A DNA stretch of 64,000 bases from NCBI RefSeq assembly GCF_000820005.1, contig NZ_CDBL01000071.1, positions 1 through 64,000 of the forward strand. Direction: 5' to 3'. The DNA comes from Aeromonas piscicola (GTDB lineage: Bacteria > Pseudomonadota > Gammaproteobacteria > Enterobacterales > Aeromonadaceae). The notes beneath the pieces were generated by a model. It did not search any database. It worked only from the letters and a program-made list of their open reading frames with translations, and was not told the origin of the DNA. A program made the translations under genes and the position numbers. Shown one piece after another: positions 9,603 through 21,500 of this stretch (position 1 is the stretch's first letter; each line of letters starts with the position of its first letter).

Positions 9603-9646
9603 AACGTTTTGACCAGATAACGTTTTCTTTTCAGGGATAACGTTTT
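9603..9646 (-). promoter_or_regulatory. Three AAACGTT repeats upstream of pykF, possible Cra/FruR sites
   Basis: Read on the minus strand there are three AAAACGTT cores (at 9603-9610, 9619-9626 and 9639-9646), the last two within an identical 12-mer GAAAACGTTATC spaced exactly 20 bases. The E. coli Cra operator is built on TGAAACGTTTCA and Cra represses pykF there. Sites lie 76-119 bases before the start codon. Confidence 0.45.
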
Positions 9647-9827
9647 CCTCCCGGCTACTTTTTAGGGCATAAATTAACTGGTTCGCGCAGATTTGGCACA
9701 AATGTTGCCATATGCGTCCAGGCGCCGGCCCGCCTCGTCAGATGTTGTAAAATGACGATCCCATCCTGTCATCAAGCCGTCATCAGTCCCGACAAGAATA
9801 GACCCGGTGACGGAACATGAGAGCCCC

Positions 9828-10049
9828 ATGATGACGCCCTATCTGTTGATACTCTCCCTCGCCCTGCTGGCCGTACAGGCACTGCCTGCCGCCTGCTGGC
9901 CGGACGATCCTGCCCCGCAGGCGGCCAGCGCCCTTGAGCTTGTTGAATTGCAGCAGATGCTGGCGGCCAGCGAACCCGGCCTCTCTCGTGACGCCTGGCG
10001 GCAGCTGCGCCAGGACAGCCTGCTCGGCTGGCAACACAGGCCGCACTGA
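9828..10049 (+). CDS. Small predicted secreted protein, unknown function
   Basis: A 73-residue frame starting MMTPYLLILSLALLAVQA, a convincing signal peptide, followed by a short Pro/Ala/Gln-rich mature part that includes RDAWRQLRQDSLLGW. A GTG at 9807 would add seven residues. No strong ribosome site is seen and I do not recognise the family. Support for a real gene comes from a strong terminator immediately downstream. Confidence 0.45.
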   Translation: MMTPYLLILSLALLAVQALPAACWPDDPAPQAASALELVELQQMLAASEPGLSRDAWRQLRQDSLLGWQHRPH

Positions 10050-10060
10050 ACGGGAGGCGA

Positions 10061-10094
10061 AAAGAGAGGGAGGCCAAGCCTCCCTCTCTTTTTA
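10061..10094. terminator. Bidirectional terminator
   Basis: A 13-bp stem, AAGAGAGGGAGGC with GCCTCCCTCTCTT, tight loop, and TTT directly after on the plus strand. It separates the small secreted ORF from the convergent aminopeptidase gene. Confidence 0.8.
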
Positions 10095-10117
10095 ACCTGT
10101 TTTCAACGCGGCCTGGC

Positions 10118-11682
<1,565 letters not shown>

Positions 11683-13326
11683 TCAGCCTGTGGTTTCGGC
11701 CAGCATGCCGAGCGCTATCTCCCGCTCCCCCATGATCACCTTGTCGGCCCCCTGCCGGGTGAGGAAGCTGACCTCGTCATCGCTGTGGGCGCGGGCGATG
11801 ACCCGGATGGCCGGATTGATCAGCCTGGCCTGGGCGATGGCCTCGCCGGCCTCGAAGCTGTTGGGGATGGCCACCAGCAGCCAGCTGGCATCGGCGATGG
11901 CGGCGCGACACAGCACCTCGTCGTTCGCCACGTTGCCATTGATATGGGGGATCCCGGCCTGGTGCAGGCTCTCCAGCCGGTGCGGATCCTGCTCTATCAC
12001 CACCAGCGGCCGCTCGGCGGCTTGCAGCCCTTCCACCAGCAGGCGACCGACCCGGCCAAAGCCTACCAGTACAGTGTGCTCCTTCATCTCGACGGCCGGG
12101 CACTTGCACTCGGCCAGTGCCTGGGTGTTGTCGGCATCCGGGTGCTTCTCCAGGTAGCGCTCGACGGCGTTGAACACCAGCGGATTGAGCATGATGGAGA
12201 GGCTGGCGCCCACCAGGATCAGATCCCGGGCCGCTTCCGGCACCAGCTTGAGCACGATGGCGAGCCCTATCAGGATGAAGGAGAACTCGCCGATCTGGGC
12301 CAGGCTGGCGGAGATGGTGAGCGCGGTGCGCTGGCTGTAGCGAAACAGCCGCACTATGGCGTAGGCTGCCACCGACTTGCCGAACATGATGATGAACAGG
12401 GTGGCCAGCACCGCCAGTGGATCCGTCAGCAGCACAGCCGGGTTGAACAGCATGCCCACCGAGACGAAGAAGAGCACGGCGAAGGCATCCTGCAGCGGCA
12501 AGGTGTTGTTGGCGGCGCGATGGCTCAGCTCAGAGCTGTTCATGACGATGCCGGCGAAGAAGGCGCCGAGGGCGAAGGAGACGCCGAACAGCTTGACCGC
12601 ACCGAAGGCGATGCCGAGGGAGCCGGTCAGTACCGCCAGGGTGAACAGCTCGCGGGAGCCCGTGCTGGCGGTGTGGGCCAGCAGCCAGGGGATGAAACGA
12701 CTGCCCACCACCATCATCAGCGCCACGAACAGGGCGACCTTGCCGAGGGTCCAGCCCAGATCCAGCGCTATGCTCTGCCAGCTCATGCTCTGATCGCCGT
12801 GCTGGATATTGGCGAGTATGGGCAGCATCACCAGCGCCAGCACCATCACCAGATCCTCGACGATGAGCCAGCCGATGGCGATGCGTCCCTGCAGGGTCTC
12901 CAGATTCTGGCGGCTCTCCAGCGCCCGCAGCAGCACCACTGTACTGGCGGTGGAGAGGGCGAGGCCGAACATCAGGCCAGCGGTGAGATCCCACCCCAGC
13001 AGGGAGGAGAGCCCCATGCCGAGCAAGGTGGCGACCGCTATCTGGGCGATGGCACCCGGGATGGCGATCTTCTTCACCGACATCAGATCGCTGAAGGAGA
13101 AGTGCAGGCCCACCCCGAACATCAACAGGATAACGCCCAGCTCTGCCAGCTCGGGCACCAGCGCCATGTCGGCCACATAGCCGGGCGTGAAGGGGCCCGA
13201 GATCACCCCGGCTGCCAGATAGCCCACCATGGGCGAGATCTTGAGGCGATGGGCAAGCATGCCGAGCACGTAGGCGAGCACGAAGCCGCCAACCAGGGTG
13301 GTAATCAGGGGAAGGGAGTGGTCCAT
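11683..13326 (-). CDS. ybaL: Cation:proton antiporter of the KefB/YbaL family (CPA2)
   Basis: A 547-residue inner-membrane antiporter with a cytoplasmic nucleotide-binding domain. Residues about 1-390 are the Na+/H+-exchanger domain with ISPMVGYLAAGVISGPFTPG, GVILLMFGVGLHF and GWLIVEDLVMVL, close to E. coli YbaL (558 residues). Residues about 410-540 are a RCK/TrkA-N domain with the Rossmann motif VLVGFGRVGRLLVEGL. The exported ion is not known for YbaL; potassium efflux is a guess from KefB and KefC. It is a single-gene unit with its own terminator; an inverted repeat lies about 180 bases upstream. Confidence 0.88.
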   Translation of the reverse strand: MDHSLPLITTLVGGFVLAYVLGMLAHRLKISPMVGYLAAGVISGPFTPGYVADMALVPELAELGVILLMFGVGLHFSFSDLMSVKKIAIPGAIAQIAVATLLGMGLSSLLGWDLTAGLMFGLALSTASTVVLLRALESRQNLETLQGRIAIGWLIVEDLVMVLALVMLPILANIQHGDQSMSWQSIALDLGWTLGKVALFVALMMVVGSRFIPWLLAHTASTGSRELFTLAVLTGSLGIAFGAVKLFGVSFALGAFFAGIVMNSSELSHRAANNTLPLQDAFAVLFFVSVGMLFNPAVLLTDPLAVLATLFIIMFGKSVAAYAIVRLFRYSQRTALTISASLAQIGEFSFILIGLAIVLKLVPEAARDLILVGASLSIMLNPLVFNAVERYLEKHPDADNTQALAECKCPAVEMKEHTVLVGFGRVGRLLVEGLQAAERPLVVIEQDPHRLESLHQAGIPHINGNVANDEVLCRAAIADASWLLVAIPNSFEAGEAIAQARLINPAIRVIARAHSDDEVSFLTRQGADKVIMGEREIALGMLAETTG

Positions 13327-13502
13327 GTCGTCACCTCGCTAATGGCAGTCAGGGGGCTACCAGATCACCGCGCGGGATGAAGAGGGCAGCTGTCAATGAG
13401 CAGGGGGCGAAAGAGACAGATGTTGGCCGCGGCAAACACTGGATATTGGGGACAACAGTTGTCGTTTCTGTTGAAAAATAATACATTTTTTGCCTGAAAG
13501 CA

Positions 13503-13552
13503 ATACTTATCCACATTTCAACGCTTATTTGCGATTAAAAGTGCATAAGTAT
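13503..13552. promoter_or_regulatory. Inverted repeat, candidate operator upstream of ybaL
   Basis: ATACTTATCCAC (13503-13514) and GTGCATAAGTAT (13541-13552) are inverted copies matching at 11 of 12 positions with a 26-base spacer. The binding factor is unknown. Confidence 0.35.
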
Positions 13553-13650
13553 CGAAATGCAGGGGGAAAGGGCCGCCTTTATCCATTTTGTTGGCAGGAG
13601 TAATTCATCGATGATGATTTTTGCCTGCAAGTGTGCGCCAGGGCGCAACA

Positions 13651-13675
13651 AGGCGACCCTGAGGTCGCCTTTTTG
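13651..13675 (-). terminator. Terminator of ggt
   Basis: AGGCGACC and GGTCGCCT pair around CTGA. The T-run is best on the plus strand (TTTTT); the minus tail is TTGTTG. Confidence 0.7.
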
Positions 13676-13690
13676 CAGAGACGCGGGCAC

Positions 13691-15472
13691 TCATTCGCCC
13701 TTGGCAATGCCTTCTCGCCTCGGATCGGCGGCGCCGAACCAGCCGCCAGCATTGCGTTCGACCCCTTGCAGACCTGATGTCTGCTCGCTCAGTACCACTT
13801 CGTGGCCTCTCGCTTTCAATCCCTCGACCACGCTCTCCGGTGTGCGTCCAAGTTCCAGCTCGGTGGGACCGTTGCGGCTGCCGAAGTTGGGCAGATTGAT
13901 GGCCTGCTGCAGGTTCAGCCCCCAATCCTGGGTGCCGAGCAGCGTCTTGCCCACGTAGTTGATGATGGCGGAGCCCCCCGGCGAGCCCAGTGTCATGGTC
14001 AGCTCGCCGCTTGGCTTGTCAAACACCAGCAGAGGAGACATGGAGGAGCGTGGCCGTTTGCCAGGCTCGACCCGGTTCGCCACCGGCAGACCGGCGGCAT
14101 CCACCGAGGTGAAGGAGAAGTCGGTGAGCTGGTTGTTGAGCAGGTAGCCGTTGACCATCAGCCGCGAACCGAAGCCATCCTCGATGGAGCTGGTCATGGA
14201 GACTGCCATCCCCGCCTTGTCGACGATGGAGACGTGGCTGGTGGAGGGAAGCTCGGGGGTTGCATCCTTGCCGCGGGCCAGTGCCAGCGGTGGCGTACCG
14301 GGCTGGGCGACCCCCATGGATTGCTCGCCGATAAGCTTGCCCCGCTCGGCCAGATAGCCCTTGTCCAGCAGACCCTTCACCGGCACGCTGACAAGATCGC
14401 CGTCTGCCACGTACTGGTTGCGATCGGCGAAGGCAAGACGTGCCGCCTCGCTGTAGAGGTGGATGGCCTTGCTTGAGGCGGCAAGCTGCCCCTCGGGCGT
14501 CGTCACTGGCTTGAGGGCCGCCATGTCGCGGTTCTCCAGCATGCCGAAGATCTGGCCCAGCGCTATGGTGCCCGAGGAAGGGGTCGGGAAGCCGCAGATC
14601 TGGCTCTGGCGATAGTCAAAGCAGAGACTGTCCCGCAGCTTGGCCCTGTAGCTGGCCAGATCGGCCGCCGCCAGCACGCCGGGATTGGTGGGATGCTGGC
14701 GCACCTTGGCCACCATGGCCTGGGCCAGCGGCCCCTGATAGAAGGCATCCGCCCCCTGTGTGGCCAGGGTGCGCAACACCTTGGCCAGTGCCGGGTTGGT
14801 GAGCGTGCTGCCGGCGGGCCTTGGCGTGCCATCGGGCAGATAGAAGTAGGCGCGGGCATCCGGGTCCCTGGCGAGGTAGGGATCTTTTGCCAGCAGGGTG
14901 GCGAGACGGGGGCTTATCACAAAACCCTGCTCCGCGAGCGTGATGGCGGGCTCGAACAGCGTGGCCCAGGGCAGCTTGCCATAGCGCTGATGGGCCAGCG
15001 CCAGTGCCCGCACAGTGCCCGGCGCGCCGACCGAGCGGCCACCCACCACGCCGTCGTAGAAGGCCATCGGCTTGCCATCCTTCATGAACAGCTGATCCGT
15101 GGCGGCGGCAGGGGCTGTCTCACGGCCATCCACAGCCGCGACCTTGCTGCCATCCCACACCAGCAGCAGGGAGCCACCGCCGATGCCGGAGGATTGCGGC
15201 TCCACCAGGGTCAGCACCAGTTGCACCGCGATGGCGGCATCCACGGCGCTGCCACCCGCCTGGATGATCTGGTAGCCCGCATCCACCGCCAGCGGGTTGG
15301 CGGCCGCCACCATGAAGTCATGGCCCTGCCAGCCCTGTTTGTCGATCCAGCCGCTGGCTGCCTCGGGGGCGAGCAGGGTCTGGGGCGGCGGGGCATAGTG
15401 AAAGCCCTTGTCGCTGGCGCAACCGGCCAGCAGGACGAGGGCAAGGGTCAGCCCCAGGGGTTTGAGCAACAT
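13691..15472 (-). CDS. ggt: Gamma-glutamyltransferase, predicted lipoprotein
   Basis: A 593-residue periplasmic enzyme that cleaves the gamma-glutamyl bond of glutathione and transfers it to water or amino acids. The precursor is expected to self-cleave into two subunits. Residues 1-18 are a lipoprotein signal with lipobox LAGC (Cys18), so it is likely membrane-tethered. Large-subunit hallmarks are AANPLAVDAGYQIIQAGGSAVDAA and SSGIGGGSLLLVWDG. The self-processing nucleophile is Thr411 in LPSTSHVSIVD, followed by the small subunit with NNQLTDFSF and GSPGGSAIINYV. Family length is about 580. Start at 15472 leads directly into the signal. Confidence 0.93.
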   Translation of the reverse strand: MLLKPLGLTLALVLLAGCASDKGFHYAPPPQTLLAPEAASGWIDKQGWQGHDFMVAAANPLAVDAGYQIIQAGGSAVDAAIAVQLVLTLVEPQSSGIGGGSLLLVWDGSKVAAVDGRETAPAAATDQLFMKDGKPMAFYDGVVGGRSVGAPGTVRALALAHQRYGKLPWATLFEPAITLAEQGFVISPRLATLLAKDPYLARDPDARAYFYLPDGTPRPAGSTLTNPALAKVLRTLATQGADAFYQGPLAQAMVAKVRQHPTNPGVLAAADLASYRAKLRDSLCFDYRQSQICGFPTPSSGTIALGQIFGMLENRDMAALKPVTTPEGQLAASSKAIHLYSEAARLAFADRNQYVADGDLVSVPVKGLLDKGYLAERGKLIGEQSMGVAQPGTPPLALARGKDATPELPSTSHVSIVDKAGMAVSMTSSIEDGFGSRLMVNGYLLNNQLTDFSFTSVDAAGLPVANRVEPGKRPRSSMSPLLVFDKPSGELTMTLGSPGGSAIINYVGKTLLGTQDWGLNLQQAINLPNFGSRNGPTELELGRTPESVVEGLKARGHEVVLSEQTSGLQGVERNAGGWFGAADPRREGIAKGE

Positions 15473-15603
15473 GACACTCTCCTTGTCTGTTTTATGACCA
15501 TGAGGGGCGACTATGTCACGATTGGCACTGATTGCTCAAGTTGTTGAACAGGATCAATGCCTTACTCATTTATCAATAGGGCCCATTCGTCAGCGTCAGC
15601 CAT

Positions 15604-15629
15604 AAAAAAACCGCCCTGGGGCGGTTTTT
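15604..15629 (-). terminator. Terminator of rdgC
   Basis: AAAAACCGCC and GGCGGTTTTT pair around CTGG; the minus-strand transcript ends in a long T-run. Confidence 0.85.
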
Positions 15630-15652
15630 GCAATTTGGTGAGGCAGACCGGG

Positions 15653-16564
15653 CTAGATGGACTGCTCTTCGCCACCCAGGGCGGCAAACAGCGCCGGGAT
15701 GAACTGGGCCAGCTCGGCGGTCACCAGGGCGAAGTCCGCATCCAGACGGGCGGCGGGATCTTCGCTGGTCACGTCGTCGTTCTGCTCGCGCAGCTCTTCG
15801 CTGAACTTGAGGCGCTTGATGGAGATGTCGTCCCCCAGCACGAAGCTCAGGGTCTCGCCCCAATTCAGAGCCAACTTGGTCACCAGCTTGTCGTTGGCCA
15901 GGTGGTTCTTGATCTCGTCGGTCATCAGATCCTGCTGCTTGCAGCGGATGATGCCACCGTGCTCCATGGCACTGCGCAGCTCGGCTTCGTCTTCCAGCGC
16001 GAAAGAGGCGGGCAGATTGCCCTCGCTCAGCCACTCGGTCATGGTGATCTCGGGCGGGTTCTTGAGGGCCACGGGCACCACGGGCAGGGTGCCTATGCTC
16101 TTGCGCAGCAGGGCCAGCAGATCGTCCGCCTTCTTGGCGGAGCCCGCGTCCACCACCATCAGATTGTCGGCCGGATTGATCCAGGCGAAGGTCTGGCTGG
16201 TACGACTGAAGGCACGGGGCAGCAGGGTGTGGAGTATCTCCTCCTTCAGCGCTTCCTTCTCTTTCTTCTTGAGGGCGCGGCCCTGCTCGAATTCGATCGC
16301 TTCTACTTTCTCCGCCAGCATCTCCTTGACGACGGAGCCCGGCAGCATCTTCTCTTCCTTGCGGGCACAGAGCAGGATGTGACCGGCGGCGGAGTGGGTC
16401 AGGGTCGAGCCGAATTTGCCAAGGGGCTTGACCCAACCGAACCGGGAGATGTCCTGACTGCCACAAGGGGTGAAGGCGCAGGCCTCGAGCTGGGTTTCCA
16501 GCTGATCCACTGTCAGGTCAAAGGGGCGGGTAAAGCGATAAATCTGCAGGTTTTTAAACCACAT
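15653..16564 (-). CDS. rdgC: Recombination-associated protein RdgC
   Basis: A 303-residue ring-forming DNA-binding protein that sequesters double-stranded DNA and limits RecA activity. The N-terminus MWFKNLQIYRFTRPFD and the segments GWVKPLGKFG, HSAAGHILLCARKEEKMLP and LSFVLGDDISIKRLKF are RdgC signatures, and the length equals the E. coli protein. Single gene with its own terminator; divergent from the acetyltransferase. Confidence 0.94.
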   Translation of the reverse strand: MWFKNLQIYRFTRPFDLTVDQLETQLEACAFTPCGSQDISRFGWVKPLGKFGSTLTHSAAGHILLCARKEEKMLPGSVVKEMLAEKVEAIEFEQGRALKKKEKEALKEEILHTLLPRAFSRTSQTFAWINPADNLMVVDAGSAKKADDLLALLRKSIGTLPVVPVALKNPPEITMTEWLSEGNLPASFALEDEAELRSAMEHGGIIRCKQQDLMTDEIKNHLANDKLVTKLALNWGETLSFVLGDDISIKRLKFSEELREQNDDVTSEDPAARLDADFALVTAELAQFIPALFAALGGEEQSI

Positions 16565-16743
16565 GGCGTCCTCGGTCTCATAGATTGTCCGGCGGGCATT
16601 GTACTAGAGAGGCGCTTTGTGATCAGCCAATCATTCTCGTAAAAAAAGGACGATCGAGTTCACAGGGAGCCATGTTCGTCCCTAACCCTGTCATCAAACT
16701 CCCCTAGACTGCGGGTGTTCAGATTGTTAACAAGGATGCAAAT

Positions 16744-17172
16744 ATGTTGAGGCCGAGTCAGTCAGAGGACATGGAAGAGATAGTCGAAATCTGGTTGCTG
16801 GCCTCCCTGCAGGCCCACGATTTCGTCGATGCCTCCTGCTGGTGGCAGGCCCAGGAAGATCTGCGCACCCGTTATCTCGACCACGCCCGCATCTGGGTAT
16901 TCGAGGAGCGCGGCGAGCTGCTCGGCTTCATGGCACTGGTGGATGACTATCTGGCCGCCCTGTTCGTGCGCCCCGACCGGCAGGGACGCGGCGTGGGGCA
17001 TGCCCTGCTGCAGGAGGCCAAGTTGCAGGGGGCCAGGCTGCATGCGCGAGTGTTCGTGGAAAACGATCAGGCGGTGCGCTTCTACCGCCGCCACGGCTTC
17101 GTGATCCAGGGGGAGGAGTTCGATCCCCTCACCGGCCATCCCCAGTACAAGATGTGTTGCGAGCCCGCCTGA
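16744..17172 (+). CDS. GNAT-family N-acetyltransferase (YiaC/YjaB-like)
   Basis: A 142-residue GNAT enzyme that would transfer an acetyl group from acetyl-CoA to an amine. The acetyl-CoA loop is visible in LFVRPDRQGRGVGHALL, and the C-terminal ENDQAVRFYRRHGF motif is typical. N-terminal IVEIWLLASLQAHDFV resembles E. coli YiaC and YjaB. The substrate is unknown; YiaC-type enzymes can acetylate proteins. It lies upstream of sbcD on the same strand but with a 105-base gap. Confidence 0.85.
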   Translation: MLRPSQSEDMEEIVEIWLLASLQAHDFVDASCWWQAQEDLRTRYLDHARIWVFEERGELLGFMALVDDYLAALFVRPDRQGRGVGHALLQEAKLQGARLHARVFVENDQAVRFYRRHGFVIQGEEFDPLTGHPQYKMCCEPA

Positions 17173-17277
17173 ATCTGACGCCACCGGCCTGTTTTGCTTG
17201 AAAAAGGGGTGGCGTATCCTCATCTTGTCTGCATTGGGTGCCGTGGGCACCACTCCTCCATTTCGAGCCGTTTTCTC

Positions 17278-18504
17278 ATGAAAATCCTGCATACCGCCGA
17301 CTGGCACCTTGGCCACCAACTCCATGGCCATGAACGCCGTTTCGAACACGACGCCTTTCTCGACTGGTTGACCGACACCATCAAGCAGCGGCAGATCGAC
17401 GCCCTGTTGGTGGCGGGCGATCTGTTCGACACCGCCAACCCCCCCGCCAGCGCCTGGCAGCAGCTCTATCGCTTCCTGGCGAGGCTGCGGGCTGAGATGC
17501 CCCGTCTCAACATGGTGCTGATCGGCGGCAACCACGACTCTCCCTCCAAGCTGGATGCGCCCCACGAACTGCTGCGGGCCTTCGACCTGCATCTGGTGGG
17601 CAGCATCAGCCGGGACAGTGACGGCAGGCTTGAGACAGATCGTCTGCTGGTGCCGCTGCAAGACAGGGAGGGCAAGATAGCCGCCTGGTGTGCCGCCGTT
17701 CCCTTCCTGCGCAGCAGCGACCTGAGGGTAGAGCAACTGGCAGAGGGGCAGGATCGGCTGATTGAGGGGGTACGGCGGGTCTATGAAGCGGTGATGACGC
17801 AAGGTCGCGCACGCTGCGAACCCGATCAGGCGCTGATCGCCATGGGCCACGCCTATCTGGCTGCGGGCCAGCTCTCCGAGCTTTCAGAGCGGCGGGTACT
17901 CGGCGGCAACCAGCATGCCCTACCTGCCAATATTTTTGCCAGCGCCGACTATACGGCGCTCGGTCACCTCCATCTGGCCCAGAGCCCGGCCGAGGGTGTT
18001 CACTATAGCGGCTCGCCACTGCCGCTCTCGCTCGCCGAGGCCAACTACAACCATCAGGTGCTGGAAGTGACGTTTGAGGGGGGTAAATTGGTGGGTCTGG
18101 AGCGGATCCCTGTGCCCCGCGCGGTGGAGATGATCCGCCTGCCCGAGAGCGAACTGGAAGGGGCGCTCAAGGCCATAGAGGCCTTGTCCCTGCCGGCGCT
18201 GCCCAGCGAGGCACAGCCCTTCCTCGAAGTACGACTGCTGCTGCCCAGACCCGAGGCCCGCATCCGCGAGCGCATTCTGGCGGCGCTGGTGGGCAAGCCG
18301 GTACGCTTGGCCCGTATCAGCACCCGCTATCTGGGCTCTGGCCAGGGGCTGGCCGATGGCCAGAACCAGCGCAGGCTGGATGAGCTCGCCCCCACAGAGG
18401 TGTTCAGGCTCTGCTATCAGCGCCAGTTTGACGGTGAACCCAGGGCCGAACTGGTGGCCTCGTTTGAAGAGATATTGCAACAGATGAAGGAGTCCGGCGC
18501 ATGA
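17278..18504 (+). CDS. sbcD: SbcCD nuclease, phosphoesterase subunit SbcD
   Basis: A 408-residue Mre11-type nuclease that with SbcC opens and cuts DNA hairpins and protein-blocked ends. Metal-binding motifs are visible: HTADWHLGH at the N-terminus, GDLFDTANPP, and GGNHDSPSK. The ATG at 17278 starts with the family's MKILHTADWHLG; the in-frame extension upstream is not conserved sequence. Length is near E. coli SbcD (400). Its stop overlaps the sbcC start by four bases (ATGA), so the two are translationally coupled. Confidence 0.94.
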   Translation: MKILHTADWHLGHQLHGHERRFEHDAFLDWLTDTIKQRQIDALLVAGDLFDTANPPASAWQQLYRFLARLRAEMPRLNMVLIGGNHDSPSKLDAPHELLRAFDLHLVGSISRDSDGRLETDRLLVPLQDREGKIAAWCAAVPFLRSSDLRVEQLAEGQDRLIEGVRRVYEAVMTQGRARCEPDQALIAMGHAYLAAGQLSELSERRVLGGNQHALPANIFASADYTALGHLHLAQSPAEGVHYSGSPLPLSLAEANYNHQVLEVTFEGGKLVGLERIPVPRAVEMIRLPESELEGALKAIEALSLPALPSEAQPFLEVRLLLPRPEARIRERILAALVGKPVRLARISTRYLGSGQGLADGQNQRRLDELAPTEVFRLCYQRQFDGEPRAELVASFEEILQQMKESGA

Positions 18505-21500
18505 AGATCCTGTCCCTCAGCGGTGAAAACCTGGCTAGTCTGACCGGGTCCTTCACCATCGACTTTACCAAGGGGGCGCTCGGCGCCGCCGGTCTGTTTG
18601 CCATCACCGGCAACACGGGCGCCGGCAAGAGCACCCTGCTCGATGCCATCTGTCTGGCGCTGTACGACGAGATGCCGCGCTTTATCGCCAATCGCAAGCA
18701 CGTGGCCGAGGTGGGTCGAGCGGATGACGAGGAGAAGCTCAAGGCCAACGATGTGCGGGGCATCCTCAGTCGCGGCCACGCCAGCGGCTGTGCCGAGGTA
18801 CAGTTTCGCGGCTGTGATGGCCGCATCTGGCTGGCGCGCTGGGCGGTGCGCCGGGCGCGCAACCGCTCCGAGGGGCGCTTTCAGGCTCAGGAGCGCAGCC
18901 TGACCGACGTGGCGTCGGGTCAGGTCTTCTCCGGCAGCAAGCGGGAGCTGCAGGATCGCATCGACGAGCTGGTGGGGCTCTCCTGGGAGCAGTTCCGCCG
19001 CGCCGTGATCCTGCCCCAGGGGGAGTTCGCTGCCTTTCTCAAGTCGAGTGCCGACGAGCGATCCGCCCTGCTCGAGCGCATGACGGGCACCGAGCTCTAC
19101 TCCGCCATCTCTATCCAGACCCATGAACGGGCGCGGGAAGAGCAGCAGAAGCTGGCCACTATCGCCCAGCGCCTCGGCGACGTGGCGCTGATGGATGAGG
19201 CCACTCGCGAGCAGTGGGTGAGCCAGCAGATAAACCTCTCCACCACTCTCAAACATGAGCAGCAGCAACAGCAGCTGATGCAGGATCTGCGCGACCTCAA
19301 CAGCCGCATTGCCGCCCAGATGCAGGGCTGCGCCGAGGGACAGGCAGCGCTCGATGCCGCCCTGCAAGCCCACGGCGCCGCAGCCCCCGAGCGCGACGAG
19401 TTTGCCCGCGCCGAACAGGCCCAGGTGGCCCGCGCCGATCACGACGAACTGGCCCGCCTCACTTTGGAAGTGCAGCAGCAGGAGAAGGTGATCGCCGAGC
19501 TTGGCCCGGAGCTGGCCAAACTCGAGGAGCAGACCCAGCAGAGCGCGCTGACCGAGCAGCAGCTGCTGGCGGAGAAGATCGCCGCCGAGCGGGAATGGGG
19601 CGCCCTGCAGCCCGAACTCAAGCGGGCGCAGGAGCTTGATACCCGCATCCGGGAAAAAGTGCAGCAGTTGCAGAAGATCCAGCAGGAGGGGGCGCAGGAG
19701 CGGGAAGTCCAGCTTACCCTTGAGCAGGCCTGGCGCGAGCAGAGCAAACAGGTAGAGCTGCTCAAGCAGCAACACCAGCAGTGGGAGCTTTGGCTCGAAG
19801 AGCACAAGGGGCTGGCCCCAGTGGCCCGTCAGTGGCAGCCCCTGCTCACCGCCATGCAGGATTGGACCGACGATGCCGCCAAGCTGCAACAGCTGCTCAC
19901 CCTGCGGGACCACAAGCTGCGCGCCCTGCAACAGTTACAACTCCAGCTCGCTCAAGCACAGCAGGAGCGTGACTACTGGCAACAGGAGCAGGCGCGGCTG
20001 CAACAGCATCAGCACGAACTGCAGGAGCAGCAGTGGGAGAGCCGCCTCGCCAAGGCGCAGGAGCAGTGGCAGCAGCAGACCGAACAGTTGGGCCAACTGC
20101 GTCAGCTGCTGGAGCTGGCCGATTATGGCCGCAACCACGGCGAGCAGCACGGCCGCCTGCAGCAGGAGATTGCCCAGCTGGAGCAGGCACTCGGCAAGCT
20201 GGCCATCCTCGGCGAAGAGCTGGCGCCAGCTCGCGAGCGGCTCGCCCTGCAGCGAGATGAGGCGCGCCACGCGCTGGAGCAGTCCCGCGCCATCGCCAGC
20301 TTCGAGCAGTATCGCCATATATTGAGCGATGACGAACCTTGCCCGCTGTGCGGCGCCAAGGAGCATCCCTACAGCCAGGTGCAGCCGCAGGTGGCGGGCA
20401 TTCTGGGCCAATTGGCGGAGCGGGCCCGCAGCCTCGAGCTGGAGTGGGAGCGGCTCAACCATCAATACATTCAGTGCGAGAGCGAGCGTCAGGAGCTGGC
20501 CCGTCAGCTGGCGGTACGCCAGCAACATCTGCCGGAGCTGGAGGCGCGCGCCGAGCAGCTGACCCAGCGCTGGCAACAGCTGGGGGGCGATACCCTGCTC
20601 GGTCATCCGCTGCCACTGCGCCAGAGCCCGATAGAGTGGAACGAGCTGATGAGCACCCTGCTCGGCCGCGGCCAGGCACTGGAGCAGGGGCTGGCCCAAA
20701 GCCAGCAGCAGCTGCGTCAGGCCCAGCTCGGTCAGCAGCAGTTGCAAGGGGTGCGTCAGCAACTGAGCCAGTTGGCGGCCCAGCACCAGCAGTTTGACCA
20801 ACAGTGGCAAGAGGCCGATCGCCAGCGCATCACGCTGGAAGGGGAAGTGAAGGCAATGGGCGAACAAGAAACGACCCTGCGCCAGCGCCTTGAGCAAGGC
20901 GCCCACCGCCTCGACGAGCAGATGGGCGGCCAACCGTGGCGCCAATGGCTCGGCAGCCAGCAGTGGCACGAGTGGCAGCAAACCTGCGAAGCCTGGCTGC
21001 ACGGCCAGAGCGAGTGGGAGCGGCTGGCCAGCGAAATCGCCAGCCTCACCCCGGCCCTGAGCGCGCAAGAGGCGCGCCTGCAGACCCAACGCGAGCTGCT
21101 GCACAAGCTGGAGCGGGACTACAAGGAGCACGAGCAGCAGCGGCAGGGGCTGCTCACCAGCCGCAACAGTTGTCTCGGCGGCGAGGGGATCCCGCTGGTC
21201 GAGAGCCGTTGGCAGCAGCGGCTGCAACAGCTCGCCAGCGAGCTGGAACTGATGCAAAGCGGCGCCCGCGTTCTGCGGGAGCGGCAGACCGAGCTCAAGA
21301 CCCGTCTCGCCCATGTGGAGCAGGAAAAGCAGACCAGCAGCCGCCGCAAGCGGGAGGTACTGGGGCGCTGGGCTGCCCACGCCAGCTCCCTTGGCATCGC
21401 CGAGTATGACCTGCGCCGCCTGCTCGCCATCACCCCCGATGAGCTCAAGGCACGCCGCACCGCCCTGCAAGGGTTGGAAGATGCCCTTGGCGAAGCGCGC

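Larger units (their letters stand above)
13327..13690. other. Intergenic region upstream of ybaL
   Basis: AT-rich relative to its neighbours. It contains the inverted repeat at 13503-13552 and the ggt terminator at 13651-13675. No coding frame is supported. Confidence 0.6.
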
